From positions 38,739-74,047 of the forward strand of contig DEBV01000009.1 of assembly GCA_002348925.1 (NCBI GenBank): a DNA stretch of 35,309 bases. Direction: 5' to 3'. This document shows positions 1 to 9,069 of the stretch, piece after piece (the first letter of the stretch is position 1; each line of letters begins with the position of its first letter). The notes beneath the pieces are model-generated. The model had not been told where the DNA came from, searched no databases, and was given only the letters and a program-made list of their open reading frames with translations. The stretch comes from Alphaproteobacteria bacterium UBA2947. Its GTDB lineage: Bacteria > Pseudomonadota > Alphaproteobacteria > Rs-D84. The position numbers and the translations under genes are program-made.

Positions 1-1
1 C

Positions 2-625
2 ATAACAGGAAATATAAAAGAAACCAACGATATTGTTCCTTGCGAAAAAGATATTATATCTGCATGTAAAAAAATAGAACAAACAAAAGAACAAATTCCG
101 CCTATTTTTTCGGCCATTCATGTAAACGGGCAACGCGCTTACGAATTGGCAAGACGCGGCGAAAGCGCAGAAATGCAACCACGTCCGATTACAATTTACA
201 AGTTAGAATATACTGGGAAAAGCCGAGAAAACGAATACAATTTTCGTGTAGTTTGTTCACGCGGAACATATGTGCGTTCTATCGTTCGCGATATAGCAAA
301 ATTGTGTGGTGCGATTGCCACAACGACCTATATCCGCCGTATAGAGACAAATGGCTTTGAAATAAAAAATTCGGTAAAACTTGATTTTTTGGAAAATCTG
401 GTTAATAATGGGGGACGCATAGAAGAATATCTTATGCAATCTGATTGTGCACTGGGGGACATTCCGGTAATCAATCTGAACGATAAAGAAACCAAAACTT
501 ATAAAAATGGTGGATTTATCAAAACGGCTGAAAGTGACGGTTTGTATCGCGTTTATTCAAACAAAATCTTTGTTGGAATAGGGCGCATAGAAAGCGGAAA
601 CTTAAAGCCAAAACGAACACTTTAA
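2..625 (+). CDS. truB: tRNA pseudouridine(55) synthase TruB, 5'-truncated
   Basis: This is the C-terminal 207 residues of TruB, which makes the universal pseudouridine 55 in the T-loop of tRNAs. The frame is open from base 2, so the start and the catalytic Asp region lie outside the window. Visible family signatures are PPIFSAIHVNGQRAYELAR near the left edge and the later stretch FRVVCSRGTYVRSIVRDIA, the typical TruB RGTYIR motif. A TTG at 146 is an internal codon, not the start, because the conserved PPxxSAxxVNGxRAYxLAR segment precedes it. rpsO follows after 19 bases, matching the widespread truB-rpsO order. Confidence 0.93.
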   Translation: MTGNIKETNDIVPCEKDIISACKKIEQTKEQIPPIFSAIHVNGQRAYELARRGESAEMQPRPITIYKLEYTGKSRENEYNFRVVCSRGTYVRSIVRDIAKLCGAIATTTYIRRIETNGFEIKNSVKLDFLENLVNNGGRIEEYLMQSDCALGDIPVINLNDKETKTYKNGGFIKTAESDGLYRVYSNKIFVGIGRIESGNLKPKRTL

Positions 626-644
626 TAACAAAAAGGAATATACA

Positions 645-917
645 ATGTCCGTAACAAAAGAAAAGAAAAGCGAATTGGTTGCTGCTTATAAAAACAGCGA
701 ACACGATAATGGCGGATCTGCTGCGGCTCAGGTTGCAATTTTGACAGAACGCATTCGCAATTTGACAACACATATGAAAGCAAATCACAAAGACGAACAT
801 TCAAAACGTGGTTTGTTGTTGATGGTTAACCGCCGTAAGAAATTATTGGCATACATCAAAAATCATAATGTTGCAGAATACGAAGACTTGATTAAGAAAT
901 TAGGTTTGCGTAAATAA
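645..917 (+). CDS. rpsO: 30S ribosomal protein S15
   Basis: The 90-residue product has the length and sequence of S15, which binds 16S rRNA in the central domain of the small subunit. Conserved stretches include GSAAAQVAILTERIRNLT and the RRKKLLAYI segment near the C-terminus. A good Shine-Dalgarno sequence (AAAAGGA) lies 8 bases before the ATG. It follows truB closely and is probably co-transcribed with it. pnp, which often follows rpsO, is not here; the next gene converges from the other strand. Confidence 0.97.
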   Translation: MSVTKEKKSELVAAYKNSEHDNGGSAAAQVAILTERIRNLTTHMKANHKDEHSKRGLLLMVNRRKKLLAYIKNHNVAEYEDLIKKLGLRK

Positions 918-933
918 TTTTTTAAAAAATTAT

Positions 934-965
934 AAAAAAATACCGACAAATGTCGGTGTTTTTTT
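934..965. terminator. bidirectional terminator between rpsO and sspB
   Basis: ACCGAC-AAAT-GTCGGT (942-957) forms a 6-bp stem with a 4-base loop. It has A7 on the left and T7 on the right, so it can terminate both convergent genes. Confidence 0.85.
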
Positions 966-1434
966 ACAAATTTCTTTTCTTTCTGAATTCATCCAAAGAA
1001 ACAATTCGTTTATCGTCGGGAACAGTGCCTGGTTTTTCTTCCAATGGCAATTCGATATTGTCTGTTTGTTGTTCTGATGCTTGTGGTCGTGTTTGGAAAG
1101 ACAGCATAAATTCAGTTGTCGGATCTTTAAATTCAACCAATGCAGAAAACGGAACACGAATAAAAAATGGACGACCATCAAAAGTTAATTGGACCCCAAA
1201 TTCTGTATCTGAAACATTAAGATTATTATATGAATATTGTAAAACGATTGTCATGGTATCTGGATATCTGATTCTTAAAAAATCAGGCAATACCACACCT
1301 GGTGCGCGCGTTTTAAAAGTGATAAAAAATCCCGCGTCATCGCCAAGACCATTATATTGCGCATAAATAAGCGCTTCTTTGACAACAGATTTTAATGCGT
1401 TATCTAATAATTGTTGATAGTTTATTTTATGCAT
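964..1434 (-). CDS. sspB: SspB-family ClpXP adaptor (alphaproteobacterial type)
   Basis: The 156-residue protein matches the SspB family, adaptors that deliver ssrA-tagged and other substrates to ClpXP. The N-terminal segment (residues 1-60, including INYQQLLDNALKSVVKEAL and GFFITFKTRAPGV) is typical of the alphaproteobacterial branch, and FIRVPFSALVEFKDP (about residues 92-106) continues the fold. The C-terminus is charged and ends with SLDEFRKKRNL. In SspB such a tail tethers the adaptor to ClpX; that role here is inferred. The gene overlaps the end of recF by 8 bases and is probably translated from the same mRNA. Confidence 0.9.
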   Translation of the reverse strand: MHKINYQQLLDNALKSVVKEALIYAQYNGLGDDAGFFITFKTRAPGVVLPDFLRIRYPDTMTIVLQYSYNNLNVSDTEFGVQLTFDGRPFFIRVPFSALVEFKDPTTEFMLSFQTRPQASEQQTDNIELPLEEKPGTVPDDKRIVSLDEFRKKRNL

Positions 1435-2515
1435 CTTTGTTCTCCGCCATAACTATATTACTTATTGTACCATCAACGCAAGTGACAAATAAAGCATTCG
1501 GAACGCCCGCGAACATATTTGTATCAAGGCCCGTCGCCCAAACCTGAGCATCTGATTCATTTAAATCACTGAACAATCTTGCACGCGCACCAGAATCTAA
1601 GTGCGCAACGGCTTCGTCCAATAAAATAAGTGGTTTTGCACCTGTTTTTATATGAATTAACTTTGCGTGTGCAAGTATTAAATCTATTAAAATTGCCTTT
1701 TGTTGACCCGTAGATGTTATTTGAGCTGGCAAATTCAATTTCTTGTTAAACACCCCAAAATCAGATTTATGCACACCGTCTATGACCATTTTATCGCCAG
1801 TCAATTCGCGATTGTTCTGCAAATATTCAAAATATTTTTGTTCTGCGATGTTTGCGGTATTTTCAAGAACCAGTTTTTCAACAAAACCATTTACAGAAAC
1901 CGCGCCATTTTCAAAGAAATAATTTATTTCAGCAGCATACCTTATACGCATTGCAGCAATAGATACAGATGTAGCCGCAATCTGTTTATCCAACGCGTCC
2001 AACCAATTATTATCTGCACCATTTTTTATTGCACCCGCGCGTTCTGACATCAATTTAGACAGACGCGAAATCCGCCCCATGTGCGATGGTTCAAAAGACG
2101 CGGACAGCCTGTCAAAAAACGCACGTCTATCACTGGCGGTTTCCATAAAAATTCTGTCTTCTTTTGGGGTCAACCAAACAATACGCAATTTTTTAGCCAA
2201 TTCAGATAACGCAACATTTTCATTGTCTATTTTTGCGTGCCGATTTGTATCCCCAGAATTCAAGAACACACATATATCGCTGTCGTCATTTGTAGTTGCA
2301 AAAACAGAAAAACCACCATCCCCATCAAAACGCGCCATTGCTTGAATATCTGCGCCGCGCAATCCACGTTCGCCACAAAGCAGGGACAATGCTTCTAAAA
2401 CCGCAGTTTTTCCAGCACCGTTCAATCCAGTTATGATAATATTCTTTGCGCCGTCAATTTTAATTCGGGAAATTTTGTGATTTCTGAAATTGGTAAGAAT
2501 TATCTGATTTATCAT
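1427..2515 (-). CDS. recF: DNA replication and repair protein RecF
   Basis: The product is a 362-residue SMC-like ATPase of the RecF family, which helps load RecA at single-strand gaps. The Walker A motif GLNGAGKT is near residues 31-38, and Walker B with the D-loop reads LILLDEAVAHLD in the C-terminal third. The start was set at the ATG at 2515 (MINQIILTNFRNHK). A longer frame to 2557 would run into tRNA-Cys and adds residues unlike RecF. Only 8 bases (CATTTAAA) separate the start from the tRNA 3' end, and there is no Shine-Dalgarno. The mRNA is therefore probably released by tRNA processing and translated as nearly leaderless. It overlaps sspB by 8 bases. Confidence 0.94.
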   Translation of the reverse strand: MINQIILTNFRNHKISRIKIDGAKNIIITGLNGAGKTAVLEALSLLCGERGLRGADIQAMARFDGDGGFSVFATTNDDSDICVFLNSGDTNRHAKIDNENVALSELAKKLRIVWLTPKEDRIFMETASDRRAFFDRLSASFEPSHMGRISRLSKLMSERAGAIKNGADNNWLDALDKQIAATSVSIAAMRIRYAAEINYFFENGAVSVNGFVEKLVLENTANIAEQKYFEYLQNNRELTGDKMVIDGVHKSDFGVFNKKLNLPAQITSTGQQKAILIDLILAHAKLIHIKTGAKPLILLDEAVAHLDSGARARLFSDLNESDAQVWATGLDTNMFAGVPNALFVTCVDGTISNIVMAENKDA

Positions 2516-2523
2516 TTTAAATG

Positions 2524-2597
2524 TGGAGGCCAGGGTCGGAATCGAACCGGCATCCAAGGATTTGCAGTCCTCTGCATAACCACTCTGCCACCTGGCC
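2524..2597 (-). tRNA. tRNA-Cys (GCA)
   Basis: A complete cloverleaf can be read on the minus strand. The acceptor is GGCCAGG/CCTGGCC, the anticodon loop is CTGCAAA (anticodon GCA), the T-loop is TTCGATT, and the 3' CCA is encoded (2524-2526). recF begins 8 bases after the CCA. Confidence 0.98.
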
Positions 2598-2611
2598 TTT
2601 CGCGTAAGTTC

Positions 2612-2640
2612 ATATTAAGCAAAAAATAAATACATTTCAA
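2612..2640 (-). promoter_or_regulatory. promoter of tRNA-Cys-recF-sspB
   Basis: On the minus strand there is TTGAAA (2635-2640), a 17-base spacer and TAATAT (2612-2617). The mature tRNA begins 14 bases after the -10 box. It would serve recF and sspB too, as no other promoter is seen between the tRNA and recF. Confidence 0.6.
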
Positions 2641-2684
2641 CATAAAAATTAACTTAATTTTAAATGAATTTGTTCCGATTTTTT

Positions 2685-2712
2685 TTGGGTCAAAAAACAG
2701 GTATTTTATATA
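2685..2712 (+). promoter_or_regulatory. possible promoter of the efflux operon
   Basis: TTGGGT (2685-2690), 16 bases and TATATA (2707-2712) lie just before the ATG at 2717. The gap from -10 to ATG is only 4 bases, and the -10 position is ambiguous in a T/A-rich run. There is no Shine-Dalgarno at a useful distance. Confidence 0.35.
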
Positions 2713-2716
2713 TGTT

Positions 2717-4030
2717 ATGAAATATTACGGCATTATTTTTATTTGTCTGCCAGTTTGCGCCTTTGGGGCCGACGATTGTGCAACAATGCGACATATCCCA
2801 AACCAAGAAATGACTTTGGTCGAAGTCGTTGATTTAGGGCTTTGCCGCAACCCGAATACCGCCGCAGCCTATGCAGCCCTGCAATCACAACGTTATCAAA
2901 AAAATGCGGCGCATTCGTATTATTTGCCTACGGTATCTGGTAATGTTGGTGCAAATCGTTCACACACAGAACACGATGATTGGGATTACAGCGCTTCTTT
3001 GTCGGCTTCATATTTGATTTTTGATTTTGGAAAGCGTGAATCTGATTTTGCACAGACCCTTGCTACCTATCGCGCCGCTGGTTTTGACTATGATGATACG
3101 GTGCAAAATTTTATTTATTCTGTTATCGGGGCATATTATGAATTATTAAATATGGACGCGTCTGTTATATCTGCGCAATCTGCGCTGACTGTTGCAAAAA
3201 CAGCAAAAGAAACCGCAGATAAAAAATATAAATCTGGAGCAGTCGCGCGCGCTGATGTTTATAAAGCAGATACCACACTGGCATCTTCACAATTGGCACT
3301 GGAACGCGCAAAAAACAATCGCGAAATTGCGAAAGGAAATCTTTTAAACATACTTTCTTTTTCCGCAAATGAATCTATAAAAATCAAAGATATGCCCGCA
3401 AGTTTTGGTGGCGCAGCAGAAAGCAAAAATATAGACGAACTGATTTCCATCGCACAAAAACAAAGACCAGATTTATTAAAGGCAAAATCACAAACAAACG
3501 CGGCATGGCATCGCAGAAACAGTGCTTTTTTAAAAAATTTACCGTCAATTTCTGTAAATGGTTCTGTTCAAACCACAGACAGAACCGTTGGCGGCATGTT
3601 TGAACATATGACACTTAAAACACATGGCAGTATTGGATTTTCTGCATCTATGCCGATATTTACTGGCTTTTTAAATTTTTATAACGCCCGTTCTGCAAAT
3701 GCAGATTACGAAAATACGAAATACAGTGAACAAAACATTTATGATAATGCAATGATGGATGTGTTTACCGCATATCAAAATTATAAAACCGCACAAAAAG
3801 TGTTATCACAAACACAAACTCTTCTTAAATCAGCGACAGAAAACGAACGTGTGACATCTGGCATGTACAAAGCAGGGCGCGCAACCATGCTGGATTGGCA
3901 AACCGCACAATCTGAATTGGCGGATGCACGCAATCAAAACAACAGTGCAAAGTACGATCTGTTTGTAAAACGCGCCGCGGTTGCATTGGCTATCGGAGAT
4001 ATAAAAAACGGGCTAAAGGACAATAAGTAA
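2717..4030 (+). CDS. TolC-family outer membrane efflux protein
   Basis: The 437-residue protein looks like a TolC-type outer membrane channel of a tripartite exporter. It starts with a short signal peptide (MKYYGIIFICLPVCAFG, cleavage probably before ADD). It then shows the two-fold repeat of long helices and short strands typical of the family: the first half includes SYLIFDFGKRESDFAQ and KYKSGAVARADVYKA, the second SMPIFTGFLNFYNARSAN and GMYKAGRATMLDWQTAQSEL. The last base of its stop is the first base of the next gene (TAATG), so the two are translationally coupled. Substrates cannot be told from sequence. Confidence 0.9.
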   Translation: MKYYGIIFICLPVCAFGADDCATMRHIPNQEMTLVEVVDLGLCRNPNTAAAYAALQSQRYQKNAAHSYYLPTVSGNVGANRSHTEHDDWDYSASLSASYLIFDFGKRESDFAQTLATYRAAGFDYDDTVQNFIYSVIGAYYELLNMDASVISAQSALTVAKTAKETADKKYKSGAVARADVYKADTTLASSQLALERAKNNREIAKGNLLNILSFSANESIKIKDMPASFGGAAESKNIDELISIAQKQRPDLLKAKSQTNAAWHRRNSAFLKNLPSISVNGSVQTTDRTVGGMFEHMTLKTHGSIGFSASMPIFTGFLNFYNARSANADYENTKYSEQNIYDNAMMDVFTAYQNYKTAQKVLSQTQTLLKSATENERVTSGMYKAGRATMLDWQTAQSELADARNQNNSAKYDLFVKRAAVALAIGDIKNGLKDNK

Positions 4031-5223
4031 TGGAAGGAAAAGAAAATCTAACACCACAAAAAACGTCCTTTATAAAAAGGGTCTGGAATTATATTTGGCG
4101 CAACAAATGGTGGTTTGCTGTAATAATCATTGTTGCTGGGCTTCTTTGTTGGTGGTTGTGTCCATTTGGAAAATCGGGAAAGAAAGAATATATCACTATG
4201 GATATAACGCGTGGTGATATAACACAAAGCGTGACGGCAACAGGAGAAATACAACCTGTGAATACTATCAATGTTGGTTCGCAAGTTTCAGGCACTATTG
4301 AAGACATTTTTGTTGATTATAATTCGCATGTTAAAAAAGGCGATATTTTATTAACCATTGAACCGTCAGTTTTACAATCGACTGTTGATGAATCTTTGGC
4401 GACACTTGATTCTATGAAGGCAGAATTAAAATATGCGCAAAGCGAATATAATCGAAACCAATCTTTATATCATGACGGTTTTATTTCACGCGCAGAAATG
4501 GAAAAATCTCAAACTGTATACGAACAGGCACAACAAGCGGTTAACAAAGCACAATATGCATATGAACGCGCGGTGACAAATCTGGGATATGCAACGATTA
4601 CTTCGCCTGTTGATGGAACTGTTATTTCAAGAAAAGTTGACAAAGGACAAACTGTCGCGGCATCTTTCCAAACGCCAGACCTTTTTGAAATTGCCGAAGA
4701 TTTATCAAAAATGCAAATTGAAACCGCTGTATCCGAAGCAGATATTGGTATGATAAAAGACGGTATGCCTGTCACTTTTACTGTGGACGCTTATCCAAAC
4801 ATGGTATTCAAAGGTAATGTTCAACAAATAAGATTGTCACCAACAACTGTTTCAAATGTTGTCGTTTATACTGTCGTAATAGATGTAGATAATTCTGATT
4901 TAAAACTTATGCCAGGGATGACCGCGTTTGTGACGGTTGTAGTGGCAAACGCCAAAGATGCATGGAAAACAAAAAATTCGGGTCTGTTGATTCGTTCATA
5001 CAAAAACATTGTTGATAATGTCAGCGACGATATTACACCAAAGACACACCTTGCCATAAAGCGCGATAAAGATATTGTTTTTATTCCGTATAAACGCGGA
5101 ATTGCAACACCAACCGAAACGCAAATTATATCTGATGAAATAAAACAAGGCGACAAAATCATAGTTGGCTTTACAGGACAAAAAACAACCAACAAAGGTG
5201 ACATGATGCGCCCAAGAATGTAG
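4030..5223 (+). CDS. MacA-like periplasmic adaptor (HlyD/RND family)
   Basis: The 397-residue protein is a membrane fusion protein linking an inner-membrane ABC exporter to the TolC-like channel. A short cytoplasmic head is followed by one membrane anchor (about residues 26-46, rich in Trp and Ile). Next come the lipoyl/barrel-sandwich half SVTATGEIQPVNTINVGSQV, a helical hairpin (about 115-180), the second lipoyl half ATITSPVDGTVISRKVDKGQ, and a beta-barrel domain. The MacA-type order and the following MacB genes make the assignment firm. The gene starts inside the stop of the upstream gene. Confidence 0.9.
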   Translation: MEGKENLTPQKTSFIKRVWNYIWRNKWWFAVIIIVAGLLCWWLCPFGKSGKKEYITMDITRGDITQSVTATGEIQPVNTINVGSQVSGTIEDIFVDYNSHVKKGDILLTIEPSVLQSTVDESLATLDSMKAELKYAQSEYNRNQSLYHDGFISRAEMEKSQTVYEQAQQAVNKAQYAYERAVTNLGYATITSPVDGTVISRKVDKGQTVAASFQTPDLFEIAEDLSKMQIETAVSEADIGMIKDGMPVTFTVDAYPNMVFKGNVQQIRLSPTTVSNVVVYTVVIDVDNSDLKLMPGMTAFVTVVVANAKDAWKTKNSGLLIRSYKNIVDNVSDDITPKTHLAIKRDKDIVFIPYKRGIATPTETQIISDEIKQGDKIIVGFTGQKTTNKGDMMRPRM

Positions 5224-5225
5224 AT

Positions 5226-5972
5226 ATGAAAAAACAAACTAACATTATTGTATTAAACAAAGTTAACAAAAGTTTTCCGCTTGCCATCGGCGGAACACAA
5301 CAAGTTTTGTTTGATATAAATTTTACAATTCAATCGGGCGAATTTGTTTCAATTATGGGGCCAAGCGGTTCTGGAAAATCAACATGTATGAATATAATTG
5401 GCGCATTGGACAGCGCGACATCTGGGACTTACGAATTATACGGCAAAGACATAACAACAATGTCGGCAGATGATTTAGCAACCATTAGGAACGAATATAT
5501 CGGCTTTGTTTTTCAGAATTTTAATTTACTTCCAAAACGAACAATTATTGACAATGTAATGTTGCCGTTAATGTATCGCGGTATAACCATAGATGACAGA
5601 ATCCGCCGTTCACGCGAAATGTTGCGGCTTGTCGGATTGGAACAATTTGAAAATTATTTTCCGCCGCAATTATCAGGTGGCATGAAGCAAAGAGTTGCGA
5701 TAGCGCGCGCTTTGGCTGGCAATCCTAAACTGATTCTGGCAGACGAACCAACAGGTTCACTTGATTCCAAAATGGGAAATGAAATACTGAAATTTTTTGA
5801 AAAACTAAATCGTGATTTTGGAATTACTATCATAATGATAACGCACGAATTTGAAATAGCACAATATTCAAGACGCATTATACATATTTTTGACGGACAT
5901 GTCACATACGATGGCCCCGTACCAAAAAGTGAAACGACCCTTTTAAATTCAGAGAAACGGCATAAAAAATGA
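5226..5972 (+). CDS. MacB-type ABC transporter ATP-binding protein
   Basis: The 248-residue ATPase belongs to the MacB/LolD/FtsE group. Walker A is GPSGSGKST, the Q-loop lies in FVFQNFNLLPKRT, the signature is LSGGMKQR, Walker B is LILADEPTGSLD, and the switch His is in MITHE. In E. coli MacB the ATPase and permease are one polypeptide; here they are separate genes, as in many relatives. The ATG follows the upstream stop by two bases, and the gene overlaps the permease by 4 bases (ATGA). Confidence 0.93.
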   Translation: MKKQTNIIVLNKVNKSFPLAIGGTQQVLFDINFTIQSGEFVSIMGPSGSGKSTCMNIIGALDSATSGTYELYGKDITTMSADDLATIRNEYIGFVFQNFNLLPKRTIIDNVMLPLMYRGITIDDRIRRSREMLRLVGLEQFENYFPPQLSGGMKQRVAIARALAGNPKLILADEPTGSLDSKMGNEILKFFEKLNRDFGITIIMITHEFEIAQYSRRIIHIFDGHVTYDGPVPKSETTLLNSEKRHKK

Positions 5973-7186
5973 CACTGGGTGATATATTAAAAGAATCTTG
6001 GATATCGATAAGCGGAAATAAATCAAGGTCGTTTCTGACGGTCCTTGGCATTATTATCGGTGTTATGGCAGTAGTTATAATGGTTGCCGTTGGCGAAACC
6101 GTTCAAAAATCTATCACAGACCAATTTTCTTCGCTTGGCACGAACACTATCGTTGTGCGCGCCAGCGCGGCACGCAGTGGTGGTGTTCGTATCGGCAACA
6201 AACAAACCCTTACCATAACAGATGCAGACCAAATAAAACGATTAAGTGATGTCACTTTTGTATCCCCAGCACAAATGGGAAATTCACAGGTTATATACGG
6301 AAATAAAAATTGGGCGACAATGATTCTGGGGGTATCGCCTGACTATGCCGCAATCCAAGATATTGATGTTGAATATGGAACTTTTTTTGATGAAAATGCG
6401 GTGAAAAATGCATCAACTTATGCGGTTATCGGACCAGATACAGCGGTTGAATTAGGTTTGCCCGAAAATCCAGTTGGTGAAATTATTCGTATTCAAAATA
6501 TGCCTTTCGTTATTGTTGGCGTTATGAAGGCGCGTGGCGATTCTACATTTGGTTCGCAAGACGACATGGTTATAATTCCAATTACAACACTGAAAAAGCG
6601 TCTGCAAGGTTCTAAATTTCCAGATGCGGTTAATATGATTGCGCTGAAAATCTATAATGATTCAGACAATAATGTTGTTATCGAACAAATCACTTCTCTT
6701 TTACGTCAACGACACAGATTAAAAGAAAACGATGAAGATGATTTTATAATTACCGATATGAAACAAATTATGGAAACTATGAACACTGTGACGGGCTATT
6801 TAAAATTATTGCTTATTGCAATTGCAGCAGTATCTTTATTGGTTGGTTCAATCGGTATTATGAATATGATGTTAACTTCGGTCGCAGAACGCACACGTGA
6901 AATCGGTGTACGCAAAGCAATCGGCGCGAAAGAACGTATGATTATAATTCAGTTTTTATCTGAATCAGTCATGATATCTTTTATTGGTTCAATGATTGGA
7001 TTGGTACTTGGTGTTGGCTTATCACAAGGAATAGGACGATTTATATTGCACTATGATGTGCCGTTTTCAATATGGCCTGTAATATTGTCTGTTTCTGTTG
7101 CGGTGGTGGTGGGTCTTGCATCTGGTGTTATGCCCGCGATTAAGGCCGCAAAATTAAATCCAATAGACAGTTTAAGATATGAATAA
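5969..7186 (+). CDS. MacB-type ABC transporter permease (FtsX-like)
   Basis: The 405-residue membrane protein has the MacB permease layout. TM1 is near the N-terminus (FLTVLGIIIGVMAVVIMVAV), followed by a large periplasmic MacB-core domain of roughly 230 residues. Three C-terminal membrane segments form the FtsX domain, including GSIGIMNMMLTSVAERTREI and RKAIGAKERMIIIQFLSE, the hallmark of this family. With the three preceding genes it should form a tripartite pump acting on periplasmic or envelope substrates such as macrolides, peptides or lipids; which one is unknown. The operon ends at a strong terminator. Confidence 0.92.
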   Translation: MTLGDILKESWISISGNKSRSFLTVLGIIIGVMAVVIMVAVGETVQKSITDQFSSLGTNTIVVRASAARSGGVRIGNKQTLTITDADQIKRLSDVTFVSPAQMGNSQVIYGNKNWATMILGVSPDYAAIQDIDVEYGTFFDENAVKNASTYAVIGPDTAVELGLPENPVGEIIRIQNMPFVIVGVMKARGDSTFGSQDDMVIIPITTLKKRLQGSKFPDAVNMIALKIYNDSDNNVVIEQITSLLRQRHRLKENDEDDFIITDMKQIMETMNTVTGYLKLLLIAIAAVSLLVGSIGIMNMMLTSVAERTREIGVRKAIGAKERMIIIQFLSESVMISFIGSMIGLVLGVGLSQGIGRFILHYDVPFSIWPVILSVSVAVVVGLASGVMPAIKAAKLNPIDSLRYE

Positions 7187-7214
7187 AAAAACACTGGCAA
7201 AAGCCAGTGTTTTT
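7184..7214. terminator. bidirectional terminator, shared ACACTGGC stem
   Basis: ACACTGGC-AAAA-GCCAGTGT (7191-7210) is flanked by an A7 run and a T run. It lies between the convergent MacB permease and accC genes. The same 8-bp stem occurs at three other convergent junctions. Confidence 0.92.
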
Positions 7215-8589
7215 ATTCTTTTTCTTCCGTCGTTTCTTCGGCTTTTTTATCGGCCAAGAATTTTTCCAACCAATGATTATCTGTTTTCAATTGTCTTATA
7301 TCAGAATTTTCCAACAACATTTTTTGTAATGGAATTGTTGTTTTTATTCCTTCAATTACAAATTCGTCCAGCGCACGTTCTGCGCGCATTATACACGCAG
7401 GTCTTGATTGTGCATGCACAACCAATTTTGCAATCATGGAATCATAGGTTGGCGGAATTGTGTATCCAGTGTAAACCGCACTGTCCACACGTACCCCCAT
7501 ACCACCAGCAGGCGCATACAATTCAATTTTTCCAGGATTTGGAATAAAAGTTTCTGGGTCTTCGGCATTTATACGAAATTCTATTGCGTGACCATGCGCA
7601 ACCAAATTTGATTGTGTATAGCCCAATTTTTCACCAGCCGCGATACGTATCTGTTCACGCACTAAATCAACACCATAAACCATTTCAGTCACAGGGTGTT
7701 CAACCTGTAAACGCGTGTTCATTTCAAGGAAATAAAACTTACCATCTTCGAACATAAATTCGAAAGTCCCAGCGTTTGTATATTTCATTTTCTTGGCCGC
7801 GGTTTTACAAATTTCAATCATATCATCGCGCTGTTTTTGCGTTAAGATTGCCGCAGGACATTCTTCCATAACTTTTTGGTTTTTACGTTGAATAGAACAG
7901 TCGCGTTCACCAAAAATCACAACATTGCCATGTTTATCGCCCAAGACCTGAAATTCAATATGACGTGGGTGCAATAATAACTTTTCCATGTAAAGCGTAT
8001 CATCGCCAAATGCAGATTTAGATTCTGCTTTTACAATTGGGAACGCTTCCCTTAATTCGTTTGCGTTATTTATTGCGCGCATACCACGACCACCACCGCC
8101 AGATGCCGCCTTTATCATTACAGGATATCCGATTTTATCAGCCCAAACAAGCGCATCTTCGATATCACGCAACGCACCATCAGATCCAGGAACAACTGGC
8201 AAACCACATTTAATTGCGGTTTGTTTTGCATTAACTTTATCGCCCATTTTGCGAATCATATTGCTGTCTGGACCAATCCAGATAAGACCATGTTGTTCAA
8301 CCTTGTCTACAAAGTCTGCGCGTTCTGATAAAAAACCATAGCCTGGATGAATTGCGTCTGCATTTGTTAATAACGCAGCCGTCAATATCGCAGATTCATT
8401 AAGGTAAGATTCTGATGATTGTGCAGGTCCGATACATACTGATTCATCGGCCAGTTTTACATGCATCGCATCTCTGTCCGCCGTAGAATAAACAGCAACC
8501 GTTCGTATTCCCATATCGCGACATGCACGAATAACACGCAGTGCAATTTCACCACGATTAGCGATTAAAACTTTTTTTATCTGTGGCAT
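7213..8589 (-). CDS. accC: acetyl-CoA carboxylase, biotin carboxylase subunit
   Basis: The 458-residue enzyme carboxylates the biotin on AccB with bicarbonate and ATP, the first half-reaction of malonyl-CoA synthesis. The N-terminal domain begins KKVLIANRGEIALRVIRAC. The ATP-grasp domain shows the glycine-rich loop KAASGGGGRGM. The active-site region contains EMNTRLQVEHPVTEMVYG, characteristic of biotin carboxylases. The last residues are charged (KKAEETTEEKE). It follows accB by 8 bases and shares its promoter. Confidence 0.97.
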   Translation of the reverse strand: MPQIKKVLIANRGEIALRVIRACRDMGIRTVAVYSTADRDAMHVKLADESVCIGPAQSSESYLNESAILTAALLTNADAIHPGYGFLSERADFVDKVEQHGLIWIGPDSNMIRKMGDKVNAKQTAIKCGLPVVPGSDGALRDIEDALVWADKIGYPVMIKAASGGGGRGMRAINNANELREAFPIVKAESKSAFGDDTLYMEKLLLHPRHIEFQVLGDKHGNVVIFGERDCSIQRKNQKVMEECPAAILTQKQRDDMIEICKTAAKKMKYTNAGTFEFMFEDGKFYFLEMNTRLQVEHPVTEMVYGVDLVREQIRIAAGEKLGYTQSNLVAHGHAIEFRINAEDPETFIPNPGKIELYAPAGGMGVRVDSAVYTGYTIPPTYDSMIAKLVVHAQSRPACIMRAERALDEFVIEGIKTTIPLQKMLLENSDIRQLKTDNHWLEKFLADKKAEETTEEKE

Positions 8590-8597
8590 AAGAAACC

Positions 8598-9029
8598 TTA
8601 TTCTATAACAATAATAGGTGTATCAAATTCGACAGCTGTACCGTCTGTGACCAAAATTTCTTTGATAACACCGTCAATATCAGATTTGATAGGATTAAAT
8701 GTTTTCATTGCTTCAACCAAAGCAACTGTATCTCCTGCCTTAACTGCACTGCCCACTTTCACAAAAGGTTTTGCACCTGGTTCTGGGGCAAGATACGCAA
8801 CACCAACCATTGGTGATTTCAACACATGTCCTGATATTTTTGAATCTGTGTTTGATTTATTTGATTGAACAAATCCAACTGGCGCAGCAGCCACTGCCTG
8901 TTGTTTAGATAAATGAATATGTTTTCGATATAAACCCAAAAACAGTTGACGTTCCAAATCCAATTCGGTTATGCCCATTTCGTCCATCAGTTTAGACATA
9001 TTTTCAACTGTTGATCTGAAAGATGCCAT
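8598..9029 (-). CDS. accB: biotin carboxyl carrier protein of acetyl-CoA carboxylase
   Basis: The 143-residue protein carries the biotin of acetyl-CoA carboxylase. The C-terminal biotinyl domain contains EAMKTFNPI, with Lys109 as the expected biotinylated residue. A flexible Ala/Pro/Gln linker (about residues 40-65) joins it to an N-terminal helical region. The start ATG at 9029 has an AAAAAGGA element upstream with a rather long spacing of about 11 bases. A 9-codon reading frame ends two bases before the start (see findings). Confidence 0.96.
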   Translation of the reverse strand: MASFRSTVENMSKLMDEMGITELDLERQLFLGLYRKHIHLSKQQAVAAAPVGFVQSNKSNTDSKISGHVLKSPMVGVAYLAPEPGAKPFVKVGSAVKAGDTVALVEAMKTFNPIKSDIDGVIKEILVTDGTAVEFDTPIIVIE

Positions 9030-9069
9030 AATTATAAATCCTTTTTATTGTTTACATACATTATCTTAG

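Noticed and set aside
950..1366. 138-codon plus-strand frame opposite sspB
   Set aside because: The minus strand encodes a recognisable SspB over the same bases, and the plus frame starts inside the rpsO terminator.
2516..2557. N-terminal extension of recF (MDAGSIPTLASTFK)
   Set aside because: It is translated from tRNA-Cys sequence and is not RecF-like. The family N-terminus begins at the next Met.
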